5,235 bases of DNA from an uncultured Asticcacaulis sp. (GTDB lineage Bacteria; Pseudomonadota; Alphaproteobacteria; Caulobacterales; Caulobacteraceae): positions 1 to 5,235 of the forward strand of contig CAMLIY010000234.1 of NCBI GenBank assembly GCA_946480125.1. Direction: 5' to 3'. A program made the translations under genes and the position numbers. The notes under the pieces are model-generated. The model had not been told where the DNA came from. It made no database searches and saw nothing but the letters and a program-made list of their open reading frames with translations. Shown in pieces: positions 1 to 5,235 of this stretch (the stretch's first letter is position 1; each line of letters starts with the position of its first letter).

Positions 1-399
1 GAACAGGGTGGCGATCAGCGGATTGGCGGCGGCCTCAACCGCGCCATTGCCCAGCGCCATGATGAAGGTGCCGGCATAGAGCGACCAGTAGCCGGTGGCG
101 GTAAACAGAAGCCCAAGACCGATGATATGGCAGAGCGCCGCGAACCACAAAGTCACCCGAAAGCCGATCCGGTCGATGAACAGCGACATCAGTACGATAG
201 TGATGGAAAACGGCCACAAACCGACGCCGAGCAATTCGCCTTTCTGCGTTTCCGTCAGGGCGAAGGCGACGCCCCAGTTATCGATGACCAGCGCGCGCAG
301 AATGAAGCAGAAGGAGGTGGCGGTGATAGCGGCAAACGCAGTGGCGAACAACCAGCCCCCACCTTGCCCCAGAATGCCTTTCGGCGCGGTCGTATCCAT
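1..399 (-). CDS. MFS transporter, FucP-like sugar permease, N-terminal part (3' end outside window)
   Basis: This reading frame opens with ATG at 399 and stays open to the window edge, giving 133 residues of a major facilitator permease, an inner-membrane secondary transporter usually of about 400 residues. Four hydrophobic segments are visible, near residues 16-38, 54-75, 83-101 and 104-125. A short motif-A-like loop, DRIGFR (76-81), lies between the second and third. The stretches FCFILRALVID (30-40), ETQKGELLGVGLWPF (50-64) and GNGAVEAAANPLIA (117-130) match what I know of the FucP/sugar-proton symporter branch, where the GN-x-x-x-E-x-x-x-NP motif sits in TM4. The start is supported by AGGGG at 405-409, five bases upstream. 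A LacI-type palindrome lies 70 bases upstream, and a terminator separates the gene from the receptor gene, so it probably has its own regulated promoter. Family assignment is firm. The substrate is unknown; a sugar is an inference. Confidence 0.9.
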   Translation of the reverse strand, partial: MDTTAPKGILGQGGGWLFATAFAAITATSFCFILRALVIDNWGVAFALTETQKGELLGVGLWPFSITIVLMSLFIDRIGFRVTLWFAALCHIIGLGLLFTATGYWSLYAGTFIMALGNGAVEAAANPLIATLF

Positions 400-404
400 G
401 AAAA

Positions 405-409
405 CCCCT
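405..409 (-). promoter_or_regulatory. Ribosome binding site of the MFS gene
   Basis: The minus strand reads AGGGG, then five bases, then ATG at 399. This fixes the start of the MFS gene, whose protein begins MDTTAPKG just ahead of the first membrane helix. Confidence 0.7.
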
Positions 410-468
410 GTGAATATGGCCGGTCACGGATATCGCCCATGCCAGTCTTTTTGATATCTGCCACAAGG

Positions 469-482
469 TGTAATCGATTACA
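469..482. promoter_or_regulatory. Perfect 14-bp palindrome, probable LacI-family operator
   Basis: TGTAATCGATTACA is its own reverse complement over all 14 bases; the symmetry stops at the next base on each side. A central CG flanked by TGTAA/TTACA arms is the usual form of LacI/GalR-family operators in proteobacteria. It lies about 70 bp upstream of the MFS start and just past the terminator of the receptor gene, a sensible place to control the MFS promoter. I could not define clear -35 and -10 boxes around it. No LacI regulator gene is in the window, so the cognate protein is unknown. Confidence 0.6.
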
Positions 483-505
483 GAAAAATTGCAAAGAAAA
501 AGGCC

Positions 506-536
506 AAAAGAAAAGGCAGGGTTTGCACCCTGCCTT
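506..536 (-). terminator. Rho-independent terminator of the TonB-dependent receptor gene
   Basis: On the minus strand, seven bases past the receptor stop codon, a 10-bp perfect stem (513-522 pairing with 527-536, core GGCAGGG/CCCTGCC) closes a four-base loop. It is followed by a T-rich run, TTTTCTTTT. This is a textbook intrinsic terminator and separates the receptor transcript from the MFS gene. Confidence 0.88.
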
Positions 537-542
537 CTGATC

Positions 543-2771
543 TTACATCGGGCCACCGCCGCCACCTGGAGGGCCACCCCAGCCGCCGGAGCCACGCCGG
601 CCATTCCATTGACCGTCGCCATCCTTGCTGGCGCTGGGCCCGCCGAGCGTATAGCTGAGGCCGACCATGATGACCTGTCCCTGCATACTGCGCGCCGATT
701 CCGAATAGATCGTGTCGGTATCGACCACGGTCTTGAATTTCGCCGTGCGGAACGGATCCTGCACCGTCACCACCAGCGCTGCCTTGGGCGTGACCTGATG
801 GCGATACGACATATTGCCAAAGCCGAAGGGGGCCGAATAGCCCTGGCCGGTCAATTGCTTGCCACGGCCAAAATAGCTGATCTGGAAGCGATCCTTAGGT
901 GTGGCCGTATAATCGAAACTGATCCGGCCGCTAAGCGTGGTCGCCTCGGTGTCACGGGTCTGGCTGGCCGCGTTCAGCTTGGTATAGGCCAGGTTGCCAT
1001 TGAGGCGCAGGGACAGCTTGCTGGTCAGCTTGCCATCGAAATTGCCTTCCAGTCCGCCCGACTGGCTGTCGCCGAAATTACGCTTGGTGGTCAAAAGCAC
1101 CTGCGGCGCATCCGGGTCAGTCTGCGGCAGGTAATAGCTGTAGTCGGTAATGCTGCTGTCGGTTTTGCGGTAATAGGCGCGCACCTGATAATTGATCTTG
1201 CCGGCACTCTTCTCATAGCCGGCTTCGAACGAATCGGTTTCTTCCGGCTTGAGATCCGGATTACCGGCGCTGACATTCTGCGGATCGCGGTAGGTCACGA
1301 ACGGATTGAGATCCTGTGGGGCCGGGCGGCGCAGGCGATGCGAATAGGAAAAGCGCAGCTTGGTGCTGTCATCCAGCACATAGGTGGCGAAAGCGCTGGG
1401 GCTCAACTTGGTGTAATCGATTTGACTCGTCGTGCCGCTAGTCACCGCGTCGGTGTCGAGAGACAGGGCTTCAGCGCGCAAACCGCCCATGACGGTCCAC
1501 TTTTCACCGATCGGCTGCTGCCAGGTCATATAGGCGGCGCTCAGGGTCTGCTGATAGGCGAAATCATTGATCAGGCCCGCCGCATTGTCGCCGGTGGCGT
1601 CATTGCTGAAACTGTTATTATCCTGGGTAATCTGGATACCCGTCGTCATCTGGGCTTCACCAAAAGGCCGGACGTAATCGACACTGAAGACGGCATTATG
1701 GAAGTCGCTCTGCGCGGTGCGCGTCTCGGTATCGGTCGTGCCGTCACTGTTGGTATTGACCGCCTGGGTCGACGTATCGCCGGTGGAGCGCCCGAAGCGC
1801 AGGTCGGTTTTCAGGCTCTCGCCGGCCAAAGCGCCGGTGTGGTTCCAGTTGAGATCGAAGCTGAAATCATCGCGTGGGCCGGTATTGTGCGAATTGCGCA
1901 CATAGCCGCCCGTATAGACGCCGGCGGCATTGTAGTTGGCGTAGGTATCCTGACTGTCGTTATCCATTTCCCGGCGCGAATAGGCGATCTGGCTGCCGAT
2001 CGTATCCTTGTCACCGAGATTATAATCGATACCGGCATTGGCGGATATATTATCGTTCTGACCTTCGGATTGCCCCGATTGCTCGGTACGGGTCAGCGTA
2101 TCGCCATTCGCATCCAGGCGCGCCTGAACGGAGCCGGAGCGGCTCGGGCGATCATCGTGGCGAATGTTCAGGCCGCCGCTGAGGGTATATTTGCCGGTAT
2201 TGCGCGCGCCGTTGAGCGAAGCGTTGTAACGCCCGTCACCCACATTGACGTTGACGGCGCCGGTATTGCCCGGCTTGCGATTCTTGCGCATCACCAGGTT
2301 GATGATCCCGCCGGAGCCTTCCGAGGAAAACTGCGCGCCGGGATTGGTCATGACCTCGATGGAATCGATATCGCCCGACGACATGGATTGCAGCGCGCCG
2401 GCACGATTATCGCCCTGCATCATCACCGACGGCTTGCCATCGACATAGACCTGGACGCTGGAATTGCCGCGCAGGGTAATATTGCCGGTCGGATCAACAT
2501 TGACGGATGGCACCTTGTTGAGGGCATCCGCCGCCGTGCCAGTCTGGCTGTCGATATCCTTGGTGTTGTCGTAAGACTGCCGGTCAATCTTGTTTTGCAG
2601 CTTCTTGCCTTCGACGACGATGGTCTGGGGGGCGTCATCCGGCTTGGCGGCCGTATCGGGTGCGGCCTGCGGTGGCGGCGCATCCTGCGCTATTGCCGGC
2701 GAAACGCCTGCCACGCAGCCAAAAAGGATCAGGCCATACAGGCCCGTAGTCATGAATTTAGTCGAACGCAT
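543..2771 (-). CDS. TonB-dependent outer-membrane receptor with plug and 22-strand-type barrel
   Basis: This gene encodes a 742-residue outer-membrane receptor that should use TonB-ExbBD energy to import a bound ligand into the periplasm. Residues 1-29 form a signal peptide with a likely signal peptidase I site at AIA|QD. QTIVVEG (49-55) is a likely TonB box. The plug spans about 76-165, with DALNKVPSVNV, LRGNSSVQVYVDGKP and EGSGGIINLVMRK. The rest is a beta-barrel of the outer-membrane beta-barrel type often paired with such plugs; SAGNPDLKPEETDSFEAGYE (501-520) is a typical conserved stretch. The last recognisable strand is about 697-710 (GQVIMVGLSYTLGG). An extra 32-residue tail rich in Gly and Pro follows, ending GGGGGPM, whereas most receptors end on the last strand with an aromatic residue. 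The start at 2771 has only a weak CAGGCAG upstream; the signal peptide fits it. Ligand unknown; the neighbouring esterase and permeases suggest a sugar or ester-bearing compound. Confidence 0.93.
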   Translation of the reverse strand: MRSTKFMTTGLYGLILFGCVAGVSPAIAQDAPPPQAAPDTAAKPDDAPQTIVVEGKKLQNKIDRQSYDNTKDIDSQTGTAADALNKVPSVNVDPTGNITLRGNSSVQVYVDGKPSVMMQGDNRAGALQSMSSGDIDSIEVMTNPGAQFSSEGSGGIINLVMRKNRKPGNTGAVNVNVGDGRYNASLNGARNTGKYTLSGGLNIRHDDRPSRSGSVQARLDANGDTLTRTEQSGQSEGQNDNISANAGIDYNLGDKDTIGSQIAYSRREMDNDSQDTYANYNAAGVYTGGYVRNSHNTGPRDDFSFDLNWNHTGALAGESLKTDLRFGRSTGDTSTQAVNTNSDGTTDTETRTAQSDFHNAVFSVDYVRPFGEAQMTTGIQITQDNNSFSNDATGDNAAGLINDFAYQQTLSAAYMTWQQPIGEKWTVMGGLRAEALSLDTDAVTSGTTSQIDYTKLSPSAFATYVLDDSTKLRFSYSHRLRRPAPQDLNPFVTYRDPQNVSAGNPDLKPEETDSFEAGYEKSAGKINYQVRAYYRKTDSSITDYSYYLPQTDPDAPQVLLTTKRNFGDSQSGGLEGNFDGKLTSKLSLRLNGNLAYTKLNAASQTRDTEATTLSGRISFDYTATPKDRFQISYFGRGKQLTGQGYSAPFGFGNMSYRHQVTPKAALVVTVQDPFRTAKFKTVVDTDTIYSESARSMQGQVIMVGLSYTLGGPSASKDGDGQWNGRRGSGGWGGPPGGGGGPM

Positions 2772-2963
2772 TATGCTGCCTGAAAAATGGATAGTCCCCG
2801 ACCCGTCCGATTAACGGCTGAAAGCGACCGTTAGAAGGCGGAAGTGTTTCTGTAACGCAAAATGTCTGACAATCCGTCGGGGAATGATACGGACGATTAA
2901 ACCTGTTGCTTGAAAGACATATAGGGATGCGGGTGTGAACCGGACCTGAACGCCGGTAAATTC
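2772..2963. other. 192-bp intergenic region upstream of the receptor gene
   Basis: No gene is visible here. The region must contain the receptor promoter if the receptor is not read through from the esterase gene. On the minus strand TTGTCA (about 2867-2872) is the best -35-like hexamer, but no convincing -10 lies at the right distance, so I do not call a promoter. No strong terminator follows the esterase stop; the only hairpin, ACCGG/CCGGT at 2939-2957, has a 5-bp stem and no T-run. Read-through from the esterase into the receptor is therefore possible. Confidence 0.5.
2812..2833. repeat. Inverted repeat TAACGG-N10-CCGTTA upstream of the receptor gene
   Basis: Two perfect 6-bp arms separated by 10 bases lie 41-62 bp ahead of the receptor start. 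A further CC/GG pair (2807-2808 with 2837-2838) aligns outside a 3-base mismatch. It may be a two-half-site operator or a 5' UTR hairpin. The arms are short enough to arise by chance, so the assignment is tentative. Confidence 0.3.
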
Positions 2964-4535
2964 CTATGGCGCTATGGCCGCGGTCACATCCAGACGGGCT
3001 TTCCAGGGATCTGGCATGGCCACCGGCGTGCCATCAGGCGCGAAATTCATCAACACATCGGTCTTCGGATCATAGCGCGGCCAATCCGGCAGACCGGCGC
3101 CATTGGGATTGCCGGTTTTGGCGAAATTGGCCCAGTAGCTGTTGGTCTGATCGGCGATCCGCGCGTCCTTTGCCGTCAGGGCATCGCCATACTTGGCCTT
3201 GACGGTATTCATGACATAAGGAATTTCCGTGGCGTGCGGCGTGCCCGTTTTCCAGTCTGCCCGCATCGAATCGGTGACATAGCCATAGCGATACTCATAA
3301 CTCGGCACGCCCTGCGTCGCCAGGGTCGAGGCCACGAACCGCGCCGGCTCGATCATCATCGCGTCCATGCCCATGAAATAGCGGATGACCTCTACAGGGG
3401 CATTGCCCGTCGGATCATAAGCGGCTTTCGCCGCGTCGATATGGCTGCCGAAAGGTGCGAAGGCCGCCGCCTTGGATTGGGCGAAATTAAAGCCGATATC
3501 GGCCGAATTGGCACCGATCATCAACGGCACCTTGTTGTAACGGCCGGAAAGATAGGCCGATTGCGGGTCTTCGACCACGATCCGGCCATCGATCATTGGC
3601 CCGCCATAGGTATCTGACGTCATATTGGCCAGGTTAAGTTTGTCGACCACCGCCTCCGCCGGCAGGGCGCGCAGTTTCGCCAGGGCTGTGGCGTCCATGC
3701 CCTCGATGCCGTTCTTTTTCGCCAGGGCGATGCCGAGCGTTTCCGACGACGGCAGGTTGGGCAGGTCTTGATTCAGGCGACGTTCGCCCATCAGATTGCC
3801 ACGCCCGCCACCTGATTCAACAATGGCCTTGGCAAACAGGCCCCTGGCCAAGGGCGAGGTCATCAGCATATGGACGCTGCCGCCGCCGGCCGATTCGCCA
3901 AATATCGTGACATTGGCCGGATCACCACCGAAAGCCGCGATATTGGCCTTCACCCATTTGAGCGCGGCGATCTGATCCATATAGCCGTAATTGCCAAGCA
4001 GTCCGTCCTTGTCCTCTGCCGTTAGGGCCGGATGTCCGAAGAAGCCGAACCGTCCCAGACGATAATTAAAGCTGACCATGATGACGTCCTTGCGGGCAAA
4101 GGCCGAGCCGTCATAGACCGCCGGCGATGAGCCGCCATTGACGAAACCGCCGCCATAGATCCACACGATCACCGGCAGCTTTTTATTGGCTGAATGGGCC
4201 GGTCGCCAGACATTGAGCACCAGGCAATCTTCCGAAGGCGTGGTGCCCAGTGGCGCGGCATCGCCGCCGAACGGCTGCTGCATGCAGTCGTGGCCGTAAT
4301 GATCAGCTTTCAGGGGCGTTGTCCATTGGGCGGCCGGCTGCGGCGCCCGCCAGCGCAGGTCGCCCACCGGCGGCGCGGCGAACGGAATGCCCTTGAAGCT
4401 TTCAACGCCATCGGCCACCACACCGGATACTGGTCCATTGGCGGTTTTCACCAGGCCTTGAGCCAAGACAGGGAAAGCAACAACCGCCGACAGAACCGCC
4501 GCGCTCACCAGCGCACCACGCATAACAGACACCAT
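2964..4535 (-). CDS. Secreted type-B carboxylesterase (para-nitrobenzyl esterase family)
   Basis: This gene encodes a 523-residue alpha/beta-hydrolase that cleaves carboxylic esters, of normal length for the type-B carboxylesterase family. Residues 1-26 (MVSVMRGALV... ending VLAQ) are a signal peptide, so it should act in the periplasm or outside the cell. The oxyanion-hole loop is VWIYGGGF (124-131). The family signature EDCLVLNVW is at 102-110, and the nucleophile elbow GESAGG at 213-218 places catalytic Ser215. The catalytic His is probably His434 in GTPHATEIPYV. The acid is probably Asp346 in GANSADIGF, where better-studied members have Glu in DEG. Cys84 and Cys104 match the family's conserved first disulfide. 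I start the gene at ATG 4535 because AGGGAGG lies five bases upstream and the signal peptide follows at once. The frame is open further upstream to 4844, but that stretch has no signal-like start and covers a terminator. Substrate unknown; it lies between transporter genes, which suggests a catabolic role. Confidence 0.93.
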   Translation of the reverse strand: MVSVMRGALVSAAVLSAVVAFPVLAQGLVKTANGPVSGVVADGVESFKGIPFAAPPVGDLRWRAPQPAAQWTTPLKADHYGHDCMQQPFGGDAAPLGTTPSEDCLVLNVWRPAHSANKKLPVIVWIYGGGFVNGGSSPAVYDGSAFARKDVIMVSFNYRLGRFGFFGHPALTAEDKDGLLGNYGYMDQIAALKWVKANIAAFGGDPANVTIFGESAGGGSVHMLMTSPLARGLFAKAIVESGGGRGNLMGERRLNQDLPNLPSSETLGIALAKKNGIEGMDATALAKLRALPAEAVVDKLNLANMTSDTYGGPMIDGRIVVEDPQSAYLSGRYNKVPLMIGANSADIGFNFAQSKAAAFAPFGSHIDAAKAAYDPTGNAPVEVIRYFMGMDAMMIEPARFVASTLATQGVPSYEYRYGYVTDSMRADWKTGTPHATEIPYVMNTVKAKYGDALTAKDARIADQTNSYWANFAKTGNPNGAGLPDWPRYDPKTDVLMNFAPDGTPVAMPDPWKARLDVTAAIAP

Positions 4536-4540
4536 AACAG

Positions 4541-4547
4541 CCTCCCT
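4541..4547 (-). promoter_or_regulatory. Ribosome binding site that sets the esterase start
   Basis: The minus strand reads AGGGAGG with a five-base gap to ATG at 4535. The next in-frame ATG, at 4523, would be 17 bases away. The site therefore favours 4535 over both the internal ATG and the longer open frame starting at 4844. Confidence 0.8.
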
Positions 4548-4560
4548 TGATTTTGGCGGC

Positions 4561-4589
4561 ACGTTACGCCGGGCAATCTCTATCGGCAA
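4561..4589 (-). promoter_or_regulatory. Possible promoter of the esterase gene
   Basis: On the minus strand TTGCCG (4589-4584), a 17-base spacer and TAACGT (4566-4561) resemble -35 and -10 boxes, with four and three matches to the sigma-70 consensus. The pair sits between the upstream terminator and the esterase ribosome binding site and would leave a leader of about 20 bases. The -10 match is weak. Confidence 0.4.
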
Positions 4590-4597
4590 TAGGCATG

Positions 4598-4639
4598 AAA
4601 AAGGCGGCGAAGGCTTCCCCCCGCCGCCTTTATTTCTTT
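4598..4639 (-). terminator. Probable bidirectional rho-independent terminator
   Basis: A perfect 10-bp stem (4600-4609, AAAGGCGGCG, pairing with 4622-4631) encloses a 12-base loop. On the minus strand the stem runs into TTTTTC; on the plus strand into TTTATTTCTTT. It could therefore stop transcription both ways. Since all genes here are on the minus strand, its likely job is to end the symporter transcript after the structured element at 4650-4820 and to insulate the esterase promoter. Confidence 0.75.
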
Positions 4640-4717
4640 GCGAACGGAAGACGAAGCTCAGTGGTGAGCCGAGAACCGTTAGCTGGCGAGAAGCGGAGCG
4701 GCCTAAGCGGCCCTGAG

Positions 4718-4733
4718 ACGTACTTAAGTACGT
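4718..4733. repeat. Perfect 16-bp palindrome inside the inverted-repeat element
   Basis: ACGTACTTAAGTACGT equals its own reverse complement. GCGG (4707-4710) and CCGC (4739-4742) flank it, so an RNA hairpin could extend outward across an internal loop. It lies near the middle of the 171-bp element. It might be the tip of a cruciform or a protein site; its symmetry is exact. Confidence 0.7.
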
Positions 4734-4749
4734 GAGCACCGCATCCCTA

Positions 4750-4780
4750 GTATCGTGAAAACGATACGTAAGAACGTATC
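4750..4780. repeat. Two overlapping, mutually exclusive hairpins
   Basis: GTATCGT (4750-4756) pairs with ACGATAC (4761-4767) around a four-base loop, GAAA on the plus strand. GATACGT (4763-4769) pairs with ACGTATC (4774-4780) around AAGA. Both stems are perfect 7-mers and share bases 4763-4767, so only one can form at a time. They lie within the larger inverted-repeat element. Confidence 0.65.
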
Positions 4781-4818
4781 TTGGCAGGTGACGGTTCGCA
4801 GACCACCAATGAGCTTCG

Positions 4819-5235
4819 TCACCAGAAGTACCAGTAGAGGCCAACCAGGATCACAATCACGCCAATCGCCAGGGCGTTGACGACCGGAGTCGTCTTGAAG
4901 CTGACGCCTTCCAGAGTGAGCGTCGAGACTTCCTTCTTGTTGGGCACCACCAGCGAGACAGCGACGCACAGGCCAAGCGCGATCCAGAAGACCCAGCCGA
5001 CGCGGTTCATGAACGGCATGTCCGGCACAGTCGTCGCCATGAAGCCATTGCTGAAACCGAGGAAATCCGGATGGGTGTGCAGATAGGACGCCACGTAAAA
5101 GAAGCACGACATCAGGAAGCCGCCGGCCACGGCCGCGAAGGCGCCCGCCGTCGAACAACGCTTCCAGAACATGCCGAGCGCGAAGATGACCACGATGCCC
5201 GGCGTGAAGAAGCCGGTGAAATCCTGGATATACTG
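4819..5235 (-). CDS. Sodium:solute symporter (SSS family), C-terminal part (5' end outside window)
   Basis: The frame is open from the window edge to TGA at 4821-4819 and encodes the last 138 residues of an inner-membrane sodium-coupled symporter. The opening residues QYIQDFTGFFTPGI, followed by GMFWKR (21-26), match the late helices of SSS proteins such as bacterial sodium/sugar cotransporters. Hydrophobic segments lie near residues 9-22, 30-50, 76-97 and 117-136. A polar loop (about 98-116, with PNKKE) precedes the last helix, which ends GLYWYFW. An aromatic end of this kind is normal in the family, so the C-terminus looks intact. The frame reads continuously through GTG 5193 from upstream, so that codon is not the gene start. 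The stop codon overlaps the end of the inverted-repeat element by two bases. A sugar substrate is plausible from context but not shown by this fragment. Confidence 0.88.
   Translation of the reverse strand, partial: QYIQDFTGFFTPGIVVIFALGMFWKRCSTAGAFAAVAGGFLMSCFFYVASYLHTHPDFLGFSNGFMATTVPDMPFMNRVGWVFWIALGLCVAVSLVVPNKKEVSTLTLEGVSFKTTPVVNALAIGVIVILVGLYWYFW

Larger units (their letters stand above)
4650..4820. repeat. 171-bp imperfect inverted-repeat element, MITE-like or structured 3' UTR
   Basis: The ends are near-complementary: 4650-4680 pairs with 4790-4820 at 25 of 31 positions, starting with a perfect 11-bp block (GACGAAGCTCA against TGAGCTTCGTC). Weaker matching continues inward for about 16 more bases (10 matches). 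The interior holds a 16-bp palindrome and two overlapping hairpins. In the minus-strand symporter transcript it would be a highly folded 3' UTR ahead of the terminator at 4598-4639. I see no target-site duplication and no coding content. It could be a small non-autonomous mobile element, a dispersed palindromic repeat, or an mRNA-stability structure. The structure is directly visible; the identity is not known to me. Confidence 0.7.

Noticed and set aside
429..458. Two GATATC hexamers 24 bp apart upstream of the MFS gene
   Set aside because: Each is a short palindrome without matching flanks; a chance repeat is the simpler reading beside the much stronger 14-bp operator.
127..540. Plus-strand frames opposite the MFS gene
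   Set aside because: The minus-strand frame to 399 encodes an obvious permease with a ribosome binding site. The plus-strand products are polar, composition-driven shadows and run across the operator and terminator.
2700..2771. Possible lipobox at LFGC (Cys19) of the receptor
   Set aside because: Phe at the second position of the motif is unusual for signal peptidase II, and a good signal peptidase I site (AIA|QD) follows. TonB receptors are normally not lipoproteins.
489..2783. A 764-codon plus-strand open frame opposite the whole receptor gene
   Set aside because: Its product is a low-complexity mix of Ile, Ala, Gly, Arg and His with no recognisable domain, as expected from the complement of a gene with biased third positions. 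The minus-strand frame gives a full receptor with signal peptide, plug and barrel motifs.
2873..2893. TCCGT-N11-ACGGA inverted repeat
   Set aside because: Arms of five bases in a GC-rich region are expected by chance and no further symmetry surrounds them.
2939..2957. ACCGG/CCGGT hairpin after the esterase stop as a terminator
   Set aside because: The stem is only 5 bp, the loop is 9 bases and no T-run follows.
3234..3617. Plus-strand 127-codon frame inside the esterase
   Set aside because: It is antisense to conserved esterase sequence, including the catalytic His region, and lacks any family resemblance or ribosome binding site I could see.
4536..4844. N-terminal extension of the esterase frame
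   Set aside because: The extra 103 residues cover a terminator hairpin and the inverted-repeat element and run into the symporter gene. The strong ribosome binding site and signal peptide point to the start at 4535.
4724..5158. Minus-strand 144-codon frame
   Set aside because: It overlaps the symporter coding frame, which has clear family residues and membrane helices; this product is Arg-rich and resembles nothing known to me.

Overview
The window looks like part of a carbohydrate or ester uptake locus from a Gram-negative alphaproteobacterium. Caulobacterales (Asticcacaulis/Caulobacter-like) or Sphingomonadales fit best. Pointers are a moderately GC-rich composition, a TonB-dependent receptor, a periplasmic type-B carboxylesterase, a FucP-like MFS permease, an SSS-family symporter, and a LacI-type palindromic operator. 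The genus is an inference from protein style; no rRNA or other marker is present.

All four genes lie on the minus strand, so transcription runs from right to left. In that order they are: (1) the C-terminal 138 residues of a sodium:solute symporter (5235-4819, 5' end outside the window); (2) a 283-bp gap holding a 171-bp imperfect inverted-repeat element (4650-4820), a GC-rich hairpin with T-runs on both sides (probable bidirectional terminator, 4598-4639), and a possible promoter; (3) a secreted type-B carboxylesterase of 523 residues (4535-2964); (4) a 192-bp gap with no clear terminator and one inverted repeat; (5) a 742-residue TonB-dependent receptor (2771-543); (6) a rho-independent terminator (506-536) and a perfect 14-bp palindrome (469-482); and (7) the N-terminal 133 residues of an MFS permease (399-1, 3' end outside the window).

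A plausible joint role, by inference, is that the receptor brings a substrate across the outer membrane, the esterase removes an ester-linked group in the periplasm, and the MFS and SSS transporters carry products across the inner membrane. The separate terminators and the operator suggest several transcription units, possibly co-regulated, and not one operon. The substrate cannot be read from the sequence.

The least ordinary part is the folded element at 4650-4820. It has long imperfect terminal inverted repeats, a perfect 16-bp internal palindrome, and two overlapping hairpins that compete for one shared segment. One end reaches into the stop codon of the symporter gene. It could be a MITE-like mobile repeat or a structured 3' UTR. 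No complete novel system is evident.
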